Positions 37,201-49,200 of a stretch of DNA of 64,000 nt are shown here, in pieces. The DNA is from Phoronis australis. Lineage: Eukaryota > Phoronida > Phoronidae. Positions within the stretch are counted from its first letter, which is position 1. Each line of letters opens with the position of its first letter. A model generated the notes under the pieces. That model ran no database searches. It was given only the letters and a program-made list of their open reading frames with translations, and was not told the origin of the DNA. The DNA lies in assembly GCA_002633005.1 (NCBI GenBank), contig NMRA01000441.1, positions 318,809-382,808 on the forward strand, read 5' to 3'. Made by a program: the position numbers and the translations under genes.

Positions 37201-40200
37201 CTGGAATCTAGTTCAACACTTTTACTTGGATTTCTAAAATCATGTCTCATAAAACAACTGGAATGTCAGTAAGGTAGTGGAATATGTTAAGTCCTGGTTT
37301 ACATTTGTGGATACCTGAATTCCTCACCCCTAAACAACAAATTACGCATGGGGACGGTTTTACCCGGTTAAAAATATTAGACTTTTGCCTAATTTCTGAA
37401 GAGCTGGCCAATCTCTCACAATTTTCTCGCTTAGGAAGTGGGTAGGCCTACAGAACTACGGTGTCCCAAAGATGACATCGCGCGTTAATTCTTTTTTAAT
37501 TGGATCTTGAGATCCCGACTTAATTATGTCAGGATTTCGAGATCGCGACTTAATTATTTCGGGTTCTCGATTCTATAACATACTCTGTTTTCAAATGCTT
37601 ACTGGTCTAAACTAACAAATCGGGGTTTCCAGAACGAATGATCGAAGTAGTTTGAATAAGAACTAAAATTGAATGCATGCTCACGGGCGTCGAGAGAGGT
37701 TGTAAAAGATAGCTCACAGCCCCGGTTCACGTGGCACTTAAGGAGACCAGTCGGTGCAGGAAAAAAAAAAACGGCAGACAACAAAAACAAAGGCTCCAGA
37801 GTTTCGGGTTGGTCGGCCTCAGTTGGACAAGGGCCACAACTCAGAAGCCCACTAGGAGACCCCAAAAATTTGGAGGAGAAACTTGCTACGTACATGTAAT
37901 TGCATGTGACTGTTGACAGTTGGTAAACGAAGAGACGATGTAAATCAGTAACGTTGTGTATTGTACAACTGGGCTGCAGGCATTTTGTACAAGAAAATAA
38001 ATGTTCTAAAGGTAGACTTATTTTTAAGTGGCATCCTTGCCGAAAAATAGCTGAGTAGCCAACCACCCGAGCAAAACTGTAACATTAAAGCTGGTGGTTC
38101 CTACTTATAGTGTACTCCAAGAATGATTTTACACAAGTGCACCTTTTCAATCGTACTCCTTAAAACCTCCCAATTGTGTGCCATAACATTGTGATGGACA
38201 TTTCATTTTATCAAATAATTCAAATGACAGTTGCACTGGGGAAAATTCTACATTTTACATTATAAGATAGACGGCTCAATTTTCAAGTTTGTAAAAGCAC
38301 ATGCCATCCTTTCTGGAGTGAAACCGGGTATAACGCTTATAGTCTCAACCGAGAAAAATAAGGGACAATATTAATAAAAACAACGAGATTTTTCAACCTC
38401 AACATGTTTCGATGTCTCATACATCAACATCAAGACAAGATATCAAGGCAATCTACAATCTTGACCCACGCAGCTTACAGCAGAGCTATCAGGACGCATC
38501 ATAGCAACAAAACATCAATGACAACGCTTAATTTTAGAAATTCCTTCTGTCAACAGTCCAGATAACATTGTCTGATGAAAGGACACATTTTAGATTGATG
38601 ACGCCACAACAGATTTACGTGTCTGGTGTTAATAAGATGCAGTACTACTGGTTTTGCTCGCTGAAAAACACAAATCGAATTAGGCCTCTTAAAATCGGTC
38701 TCACATGATAGGCCTTGCTTCCTCTGTTACCAAGAATATTCCAGTTTGGATAGAGATGAAAGCGTAAGAGATCTTTTCAACCTAGGGTTGTTACAAAAAA
38801 CATGCTCAGGTATCGCTTTGGTATCAGCGTTAGGCACCTTCGACGTTTGTTGTCGAGACTAAGACTCGTGCGTCATAACAATAGTGTATAGTAAACTCCT
38901 TGGTAACACTTATTCAGACATTGATGATGGGATTGGTTTCGCAAACCGACAAATATCGATGCTAGAGCAGGAATATGGTTATAGATTCATGCACCGCAAA
39001 TGTTTCAGATGGTGTGGCAATGCGACGCACCAGAAGACTGTTTTACGTACAGCGACGTGAATCCTGAGATCAATTAAGTCGGAATCTCAATACCTTGAGA
39101 TAATTAAAAAGGAGTCCGGAACCCTGCTTAGCAGGTTGTTATAGCCCAGTTGGCTGTTTGGTGTACCCACTCGGTACTTTAGATGATATTTGCCCATTTG
39201 GCAGTTTGTACCCACTTGGTACTTGTTATTGAATTTGCCGTTTTGCTCGACTCAGTTGGTAGGCCAGCGGCCAATACCCATTTGGTATTATGTACCCATT
39301 TGGTACTACGCTAACCTGTGCCACTTAGCATCCGATACTCAGTTGTACTTTGGGTATCGGAAATGTGTGTGTGTTATCTCTTGTAATTAAGGAACACATC
39401 TGGTTCCTTCTGTGAAATAGTTATTTGTAGAGCTGTGACCCTGAAATTCCCAATACAACTTAAAATATACATTATTCTTGGTGTTTTATTTGTCCCCAAT
39501 AATTAAAAAGGAAACGCACGATGTCATCTTTTGGCTACCGTACAGAACTGTCTATTGGAATTAGAATGACAGACCTTTCCAGAGGTAGGGGTCTCCCAGG
39601 CGCTTTAGCAACTCATACTTGCATTACACAAAATTCACCACCCTAATTAAAGTTGTAATATTCGAGGTCATCTCAGAATTACTGTAATTAAGGTTCTCTT
39701 GTTACTTAAGCTGGCTCAATTGCTCCATGTTTTTCTATCGCCATCCAGACAATTTAATTAAAGGTCTTGAACTTATGTCCTTAAGGTTTATTTGGCGCGG
39801 CAAAAATGGTGGGATAAAGAGAACTAAAATGATACAAAGCTTTTCACCGGGAGATTGTACATGTAAAATGATTAACATTGAATATTATATCAACTTTTAA
39901 ACTATTTTGGTTCCATAGACTTATTTCAACCAGTGATGTTCATTGTGTTTATAACTTTTCGCATTTTGGAGGTGCTCCTCACGATTTGTGCTCAGATAAA
40001 AAGCCTAATTTATTTCGGTGCGGTGCTTGCTACTCCGCCCAAATTCAAAACACTAAGAATGATAAAGATTTTCAATGTATAACAACAGTCTTTTATAAAT
40101 ATAATGGGTGGTATAAATATAGATTATTACATGGCGCAGTCGTTATCCCCCGTTATCTAGAGCCCGAGTGGATTTTGGAGAATTATCGCCCGAGGGGCGT

Positions 40201-43200
40201 TAGCCCCGAGGGTGATAATTCTCCAAAATCCACGAGGGCTCTAGATAAGGGGGATAACGGCTGAGAACATGTACTAATCTATTTATACCACATACTAAAC
40301 GAGAAACGTTGCAATGAATCGATTTACCTTTTCTGACTCTCCACGGCTTTGTAACTACTTTCTATGTCAGAGGCCCGGGGTCGGAGGTCGTGACCTTTTA
40401 AGAAAAGCCCGGTTATTTTTGTAAAATATTGCTTTTACTCAAAACCAATTGAAAACTTAAATATTATAGAAATAAATTGAAGTTATAAATTAAGGTTTAC
40501 CAACTATTATAGCTTAAAACACGTTTTTTTCACGCTAAGCTTCGACCGGGAAATTATCGTCTGCTAAAGTAGGTTACCACAGGTAGCTGAATATAATTCT
40601 CAAGTCAAAGATCCTGACGACACGATACCAGCATTCAAATTGTAGATCGGTGATTTCCAAGTAAGAGGACATGAGAGAAAAATTTCACTGAATTAAGATA
40701 TCATTTTTATGGAAATTATGTGTCTTATTTTTCGTAACGTATAAGTACAGTACAATGCGGTTTGTTGAACGTGCGATTATTGCGCGTGCTCATTTAAGTA
40801 TTTTATTTTCACCCTTGATGACGTCAGTCGCTGCGTGGTGTAGTGGTAAAGTCGGCAACCAGCAATATTAGGGACCCGGGTTCGACCCCGTCCTCGGTTT
40901 CCCGCCAAAACGTTATCTCACTAGTGAGATAACTTTATGGGTTATTACACGGTTATATCTGCCATTTGACGCTAATATTGTGGTATAAAAAGGTACATTA
41001 CTTATATTTATGATTTATTTGACTTGGGCGGACTTTTAATGCCTTACGCATCATTTTGTAATAGATATGGTTTCTCTCCAACATTTACGATTTTATTTTT
41101 ATGGAGTTATGTGTGTACTTTTTCATTTTAACAATGATTCCAGTGATATGAAGTTTCTGTAGGCCTTTCAAATTTCCCAGCAATATCGGTAAGTATTGTG
41201 AATAATTTATATATAACTTCCAATTCATTGAAGGCATTTCCAAAAAGCAAAAAAAGTGAGAATCACAAATTAATATTCTTGATTCATCTGAAAGGTGGAG
41301 GAAAGTTTATTGTTTAGTTACAGATTATTGGAAATTAAAGAGGTTATGTGTTTTCTTCGTTGAAATGTGACCTCGATCATCGGAGTATAGGCCTTTCAGA
41401 CTATTGCCCGTTAGAATTTCATTTCGGACTCATGCGGATCTCTTGATCAACGGCCCTTTGCATGGGCACCACAGGGGCTGTGGATCTATAGTCGTCCACT
41501 TATTTCAGTGCTGCCACGCCCATGCTTTGGACTAACGGGGCAACCCAAATTAATCACTTAACTCAACTCAACCGAAAGCGATTAGTACAGTAATAGATGC
41601 CGTCTGAACTGGGCCAAACCACTGTCGGTGATGACCTGCGACCATCCGTGCACGGAAGAAATGTGACACCATTGGCGCACGCTGGCACAAGGATCCAGCT
41701 GATTGTAACAAGATGTTACATTATACTACATAGGCGGATTTAGGGTGGGGAACAGGGGGCCCGCCCCCCCCCCTTGGCCACCGCAAAAAATAAAACAGCA
41801 AGAGCGTAGGGAACTCTTAAGTTTATTAATTATCCCCGGTAATTAACATTATACAGCTGGAACAAGATTTAAATATGTGCAGTTTTATTGTGTTTGGGGG
41901 GAGGGCTCAGATCCAATTTCAAGTGTCAAATTTGGAACACGGCGCAATCGTAACGGAGCTATGCAGGGGCGGATCCAGGATTTTGAGTCAGGGGGAGCCA
42001 TGGCAGAGTATTAGCCAGGATTTTGCCCGTCAGACATTCGCAACCCCCCACCCCATCTGACCAATTTAAACTGGGAAAATTTTAGGGGGACCATGGCCCC
42101 TTGGCCCCCTTCTAAATCCGCCACTGCTATGGCGAAGTATAGACGCTCCCGCGATATCCCAGACGACCGGCAGTGGCGCTGCGCACTACGACTCCGTTTC
42201 CGTCGTCTGCTTCACTGTGCAATGAAGAAAATTTTACTTCATTTTTTAAAGAAAATGGAATCTGAGTGACGATAAAAAACAGAAGCTGCTGTTAAGATGT
42301 GAATTTTAATGGAAGCCTTAGAGAATCACTGACAGAAACTCATAATTCTCTCTTTGTCAAACCTTAACCTGACGATTTCCAAAGCAATCGCGTCATTAAA
42401 GCCAACACAAAAAACGGATTTGGTCTTTTGGGCAATTGAAGAATATTTTAAATACAACAAATTTGTTACGAACTGATTGCATAAAATATAAAAAGTGTAT
42501 TACGCATTACAAAAAGAAGTAGGTTTCGCGCGCAAACGCTGTGGACCATAAACAAGTAGGTCTCTTAAAAGCAGCGAACGAGGGAAATCAGTGGTGATGC
42601 AGTGGTAAAGTACACGCGCGTTCTTCGCCAGGTCGAGAGTTCGAGTCTGTGGTTATTGCAGTTTTTGAAGTTTGACACGTTCTCCGTTTTTTTTCTTTGC
42701 CTTTTTCTTGGGTAATACTTCAGAAATCAAGGAAAATGCTTGATAGAGCAAAAAAACAGAAAAATTTTCCTGGCGGGAGGGGGGCAAACCCCACTCCCGA
42801 CCTCCCCCCATTCGGCGCTATGCGCATCTACAATCGTGCTTTGCGCAAATGTTTACAGACAAAATGTTGGCCCCCCTTGTGATATCCTACACCCGCCACT
42901 GTACTACAGTTGATTTATGATTGAGCAAAATTATACACTGTGTAGTATATCTGTTGTATTTTGTATGGTGAAACATACACCCTCCACATGCTCCTTTGGA
43001 ATGATACCACCTAAATTGATTTTCAGCGTGAGAAGTCGAACAGTGAAAGGGTAGGAAAACTAATCGAGTGTCTGACAAGAAGTGGAACAGATTCATTCGA
43101 AAAGTTACTCCAGGCCTGTGAAGACACAGATCACCAGCACGTAGCCAAGGCGTTACGAGAAGCAGAATCGAAGTCGCTAAAAGGTTTGCTCTTATGCACA

Positions 43201-46200
43201 AGCCCTTTGCTAAGCTGTGTTTAGTTACACAGTCCATCTGGGGCAGCTAGGTGTATAACTAAGAGCAGGGTTCACAATGGGGCTATTCGGAAAACTTACA
43301 ATAACTAGAGGGCGCGCGTGTACTAGTGGTGATAGATTAAGCAGCCTCGATTTCGCGAGCCCTTTAAATATATGGTGAAATGGCTTGCAGCCGTGCCAAC
43401 TGAATCTGAGATTGCGTAAAAAGGGTGCTTCTGTGAGAGGAAGTAAGCACGATCTTATACAAAGGTAAGGTTTGTGATTATTTTATCGATATTTCATGTT
43501 TATTCTACTGATGCCTGTTAACTGAGATACTCGCCGATGTCGACTTCGCGGCAGTCGCCAGTCGGGTTAATTTTTGTTTGTTGTGATGCGTATTAAGATA
43601 CTTGACGTTAAAATCGGGATCTTTTCGTACATCAAAGCATTAATATTGTTTGGAATGATTTCTAACAGGTTTATCAGTGACAGTTACATCAATCTAAGCT
43701 GAATGTTTATGCTGTCAACTCGATATTGGTTAGTGAGTTAAGATTACAATCCAAGCCCTATGGCAAAGGGTACGTGACAAATATGCATTGCATTAGTCTA
43801 GACTATTTGTTTACTCCCTATCATATGTCTTCCGGAAATCTATTACACGTTGAAATAGGAAATCTAAATGTCTGTTTTCACGTAACCTTTGGTTTTTATG
43901 TTTGAGGGCTGCACCGTACCTGAATTGACAAAAAATTGGTTTCTGCAGCTCAGCAAGATCTTAATTCCCATCCAGTGCAGATCTGATGTCAAAGCCTACT
44001 TTCTGTATTGGAGACAACGAACAAAGCCTTTGAAAAGGAACAACTATTTTTAAAGAAAGGTATGCAAGTCGTTTTGTTAAATTTACTTATTCAGGTCCTT
44101 AACGAGGGATTGGCATAGAGGGTTGGGGTTGTAAAATTTGGTGAAACTGAATGTGTGGAAGTAACAGGTAATACATGCCTGGGGGAAAGAGCATGGTAAG
44201 GTAATTCTTAACCGTCTTGAAGTTTATTTCATGAAACTGTTTTGCTATCAATTGTAAACCCATAAAAATATATTACATTTTCTGAATTCTCAGTGATTGA
44301 ATAGTCTTAACTCGTGCCTTGAAATGCTGCAAGCCGTTTACAAATTCAAATTACTGCCATTTTTTGAAAATTGCATTTTTGATGATGCCTTACGATTTGT
44401 AATTACTGTTAAACAACAGAAAGATTATCGATCATTTTTAAATGACCCAAGTCTTCATACCTTCTATTAGAAGAAAAACAAAAAGTTCCCTCAAGGGAAC
44501 CGTTAAGCCTTAGACTAGAAGTATGCTTGACAGACCCATGAATCTGTAATCTGAGTTTAAAATTGCTGAAAGTATCAAAAGTAAAAAGGCTTGAAAATAA
44601 GTAAAAAAGGTTTGAAGGTGTCGCAAAAAAATTGTATGTTTTGCAGACAAGTGATGCGTTTAAAGAATTGTTATGGCTACGAACGAAAAATAAAGATGCA
44701 GTTTTATGCAATACTTATTATAAACACCCTTGGTTTCTAAAAATAGTAATTATTTAATTTTATGTGAAATTGCAGAGCGTTCACCATTTCCTATTTTTGA
44801 AAAACAGGGGTAGCATTTTTGACCCAACCTAGAGTACTTAATTATTCATATTTCAATATTCGTTCCAGGTTCAGTGATATTTTAAGGCCACTTCAAGCCG
44901 CAACATAGACAAGCTTTGTTACTCCGTTCTCTTCCCACAGCACTTCCACACACCAGCAGTGCTGCATGGGACAATGTGCAAGTCAGTGGCCCTGGAGAAA
45001 TGTGAATGGCAGTACTAAGTTACCATAAGACAATGTGTCAGTGGATTGTTTGTGTGTGAAGAGGAAATATATCCGACTGTTACACAAGTCAGCCTCGTTG
45101 GTGAGGATGCCCTTTCATTGGCAATGAGTCATGTGTGGACAATAGCCTTATTTCCTTTCCTGGAAGAAACATGAGGGACTGAAGCTAAAGAAGACCTAGT
45201 GACAGTCTGGTCTAGTTCAGGGTCCGATTTTGGGCACAAAACGATTCAAGTGATATGCTGTTGTGTTTACCTTCAAGGGTCTAATTGTGGATGTTATTGA
45301 GGCTGTATGAGGTTACGTGAATGAAAGCCACATGACGAAAATGGACCTTTTTACAACCGCTTCTATAGGCCATTGAAACTAGATCCCAGTGAAATGAAAA
45401 CCAAAAGCATCTGGAATAAATATCTGTCTTTTTTCACTGAGTGATATTAACTTTTCCTTTCAGAAGAAAGACTGTATACTAATGGTAAAAACTTTTCAAT
45501 TTTGTACACATTATGGGTAAATGACATTCAGTGACAGCATCGTCTTATTGTCAGTAGAAAGCCTGTTAATGTTACACTTTGATGATCAAATAAATTTTTA
45601 ATCACCAGGAAAGTTTGTCACTAATTATTGAAACCACAATATTTCTTCAGTTTTAAAGCCCCATACAGTGCACTTGTGCTTATTCTTGATTAAGCTGAAA
45701 TGATTACCGAATACGCTTGCGAATTGTCACTTTCCTGTTGACCTATAGAAATGTCCAGCGATAAAAATGAAGTATTCCCTTTGTTTGCATTTGATTTGTT
45801 TGTGTGTGTAATTATTTTTAGAGCTTTTTCAAGAAGGCCTTTGAACAATTTTATGGTTTGTGTTAACTTGTCTATGAACAAAAGTTCCACATGCAGTAAT
45901 ACTATGTTTTCAATTGTAGCTAGCTGCTATGCACAAGATTCCAGAATAAACAATTATCAGTGTATTTAAAAACAAAATGGCTAACTGAACAAGCACATAC
46001 GTACATACATGAAAAGAAACAACATTGCGATTGAGTCCATAATCAGGCATATCAAGTGGTGAATTCCTGAATTAGCTTCATTTCTCTCAGGTTATTGCTG
46101 AAGGATTGCTTTTCACGTTGTCCAAAAGTAAAAAAGATGGTCAGGCGGTTGGTTTCAGTTGTTTTCTCTCACCTGTAACAGAATAGTGGGAGAAATATTA

Positions 46201-49200
46201 GCAAATCATAAAAGAAACGACAAGACAAGCTACTTTTGTAAGGCAGAACATACTTCACGTTTCATCTTCATGTTTATATGTAGATACTAATAATCTTTGT
46301 ACCCAAGTCTTATTTAATATCTGAATTAAAATATGTGAAACAGGCTAAAAGTGATTTAACAAGGTGTATTTTTCATGACACTTAAAATGTGCTTCTGATC
46401 TCAACAAGCAAAATTCATTCTATGTGTAAATTTTTATTCCAGTGCAATGTTACAATATTTACTGAATTAAGGCTTATTCATGTTAATTCGGTAACTAATC
46501 TGGTAGTCCTGGGGTTGGTTTCCGCTATAAAATAAGGAAACTCACTCATCTAGAGAATGTTTTGGACACAGCATAGTTTTGAAGAGAAACTGCTGTGAAA
46601 AAGTCACCCTTGACTTCTGAGCGTCATTACCATACACCTCTTATATTGGACGCACTCCTACCCAGGGCAATATGAATATGTGCTGCAAGCCTACCCGGTA
46701 TCCGAGTCCCGGTAAGTTTCCAAAAAGAAACACTTAGCTCCACTCATAAACCCATTATTCAGTGGGGTAACTGGTGGGGATAACCAGTGGCGGATTTAGG
46801 GGGGGGGCAAGGGGGACATGCCCCCCCCCTAAAAATTCTCCCAGGTACCATGAACAAACCCCTTTTACCGTTTTTTTAGTAATAAGGTCTACAAACCCCA
46901 AGATTCGAGACCCCTGCATCCCTACATTTTAGGCTGGGCGTGCGCACGTGGCGATATTCCGGTTATTCCTGTACCCTGCCCCCCCTAACTCAAAATCCTG
47001 GATCCGCCCCTGATAACATCACCGAAGGATGTCGATAGAAACTGATTGCTAAAAACTTACCAAGTAAATGGAAATACATAGAGTACACAAGGGGCTTCAG
47101 CATCCACACACTTTTTGTCAGTTGGTTGACCCTTTTGACCGCAATTGTCCCCGAATATAGTAACCTTAGGTCTTTTGGGAATTTGTGGCCACTTGTCGCA
47201 GACTTGCACCACGGAAAATAGCGGTAATAAGGCTTAGCGCGACGATGTATTTTGATAAAAAATTCCATCTTTTACCAGTTTTTTTACATGCAGACAGCGA
47301 CGCATGCGCAATTCAATCACCACTAGTACAGCAGCGACACCGCGAGGAGAATTCTCGAGAACTGCTTTCACATCTAGATCTTGCATGTCAATTTCAAAAG
47401 GTTCGATTGTGTGTGAATAATGCTCATAATTTACGTTTGTCAGCAAAATTCTAAGTTACTTTTAGGACTAGTTACTCCACTACATGTAAGACAAAAAGTA
47501 ATCCACTCACCTTATGGCGAGAGCCAGAGAGTAGGGATTGATCTTCAATCACGAGAAATGCATCGTCAAAGTGCCTGAAGTGAGCTTCTTGGTATATGAT
47601 TTACTTTGCCAATGAAGTCAAATTTCATCCTCGAAAGACCCAGCTTGTGTGACGGAACTACAACAGTTTCTAGGAATGATACAGTATTTGTCTTTCTTTA
47701 TTCCGATTCTATCCCATCACTGACAGAACTTTTGAGTTAACTTACGAAAGAACACACACAATGGTTGTGGACGCACACTTACGAAAAGACTCTGTAGACA
47801 ATAAAAAACGAGATATGCCGAGATGTCTACGTTACTTTCAATGAAAACAAATATCCAAGTAGACACAAGCCTTCAGGGTTGAGGTACAGCATTGGCTACA
47901 CAAGAAGGTGAGTATGTGATTAACTTAACACATTACCAGAAATATTGAAACCGTAAACTGCGCATGCGCGAAAATCACTCAATTAGCCCCCTTCAGGATA
48001 CATGGGATTCGCAGAACAACACAGCGTGAGGGTCTTATTTATGAATCAATCACATTTGCCGATAGCACATAACATAGATAAATATTTTGTTAAAAATTAA
48101 CGTGGCCAAGTTTCAGCAAAATTGTAAAAAAATTATGTTTAACATGGTATGGCCAAAGTTTTGGCTTATTTTGTCTCTTCGATCAGTGGAATCGCCGTTA
48201 AAAACCCGAAAGTGCATGTGAGAAAACGATAATTTTCGACCAAGCCTTTCATGTGCGGTTAGTTGCCGATAGACCCAACAGATGTCAGTATAATCAAGAT
48301 TGAAATGTAGGAGTTTGAAGAAAATTAGACAAAATTTTGTATTTAACATGGGGTGGCCGAAAATTGCCAATTTTGGCCTTTTGATATCATCATAGACTAT
48401 CATTAGTGGGTCTAATTAAGTTTTTGGTTAAATCACTGATAATATTCACACCAGTACTAATAAACGTTTTCTCTATATATAACAGTTTTATTCCAATTTC
48501 TAAGTAGTGCGTACAACAGGAATTGGCCCTTTACCGGCCCGGTCCATAGTATGGGAGCTAAAATTCAGCTCTAAAAGTAGCTTTATGTGCGCGGAAAACT
48601 CACCCGATCCACTTCAGAGAAAAAAAACCTCGTAGTACCTAACAATAATTTGTTTCCGAGTACTTCGGACATGGTTTAAAATTGAAAGGGGTCATTACAA
48701 GTTGAATTTATGAGAATTGTATTGTTGCATTGCGAACTGAAAACTAGGATTGAGGTCATTTGTGCGAGATAAGGCAACGAGTAAGGACAGCTTTGATTTG
48801 CTTACGAGTGGTGACTCATGACATTGGCCAGACATCTGTAATAATATGATTTGTCTTTCCTTTTCAAAGGGAATATATTTTAACTTTGGTAATTTTGGGC
48901 TACAAAATGTAGAACAACCTTCCTGGTGCTTCTCTCCAGTACACGCAGAGAGTGAAGCGCTAACTCAGTGGTCCATACGCGATGGTCTAGTTTACGCAGA
49001 GAACCTGGCGGATGACCTAGTTAACGAATTGCTGGTATGAGACTATTGCTGGTAATGATCGCCGGGCTCCTTACCTAAACGGAAGAGAGATGTGCAAAGA
49101 TTGAACGAGAGATTTTAGCGGTAGTATTTGGAGTTGAAAACGACACTATGACCAATCCACGAAAGAACGCCTTGATTTACACGTGGGAAAGACTGTTGGA

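Larger units (their letters stand above)
40105..41000. mobile_element. Composite repeat, copy A: hairpin plus tRNA-like pol III promoter
   Basis: A ~900-bp dispersed repeat that recurs at 55010-56640. It opens with a long hairpin (40137-40263) and contains shared blocks such as GTACTTTCTATGTCAGAGG-type sequence and GGTCGGAGGTCGTGACCTTT. Near 40846-40920 it carries a tRNA-like unit with A-box TGGTGTAGTGG and B-box GGTTCGACCCC. A final ACTAGTGAGATAACTTTATGG region is followed by TTGTGGTATAAA. The family could be a SINE-bearing non-autonomous element. It lies in CARD gene intron 1. Confidence 0.7.

Noticed and set aside
37599-38066. 155-codon minus-strand open frame
   Set aside because: No recognisable domain and Cys/Phe/Leu composition typical of chance translation; it lies inside a transposon remnant.
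39878-40264. 128-codon plus-strand frame
   Set aside because: Its last third is the translated hairpin of the composite repeat; the rest has no similarity that I recognise.
40846-40920. Functional tRNA gene
   Set aside because: A and B boxes are present but no complete cloverleaf with a convincing anticodon arm could be drawn, and it belongs to a dispersed repeat.
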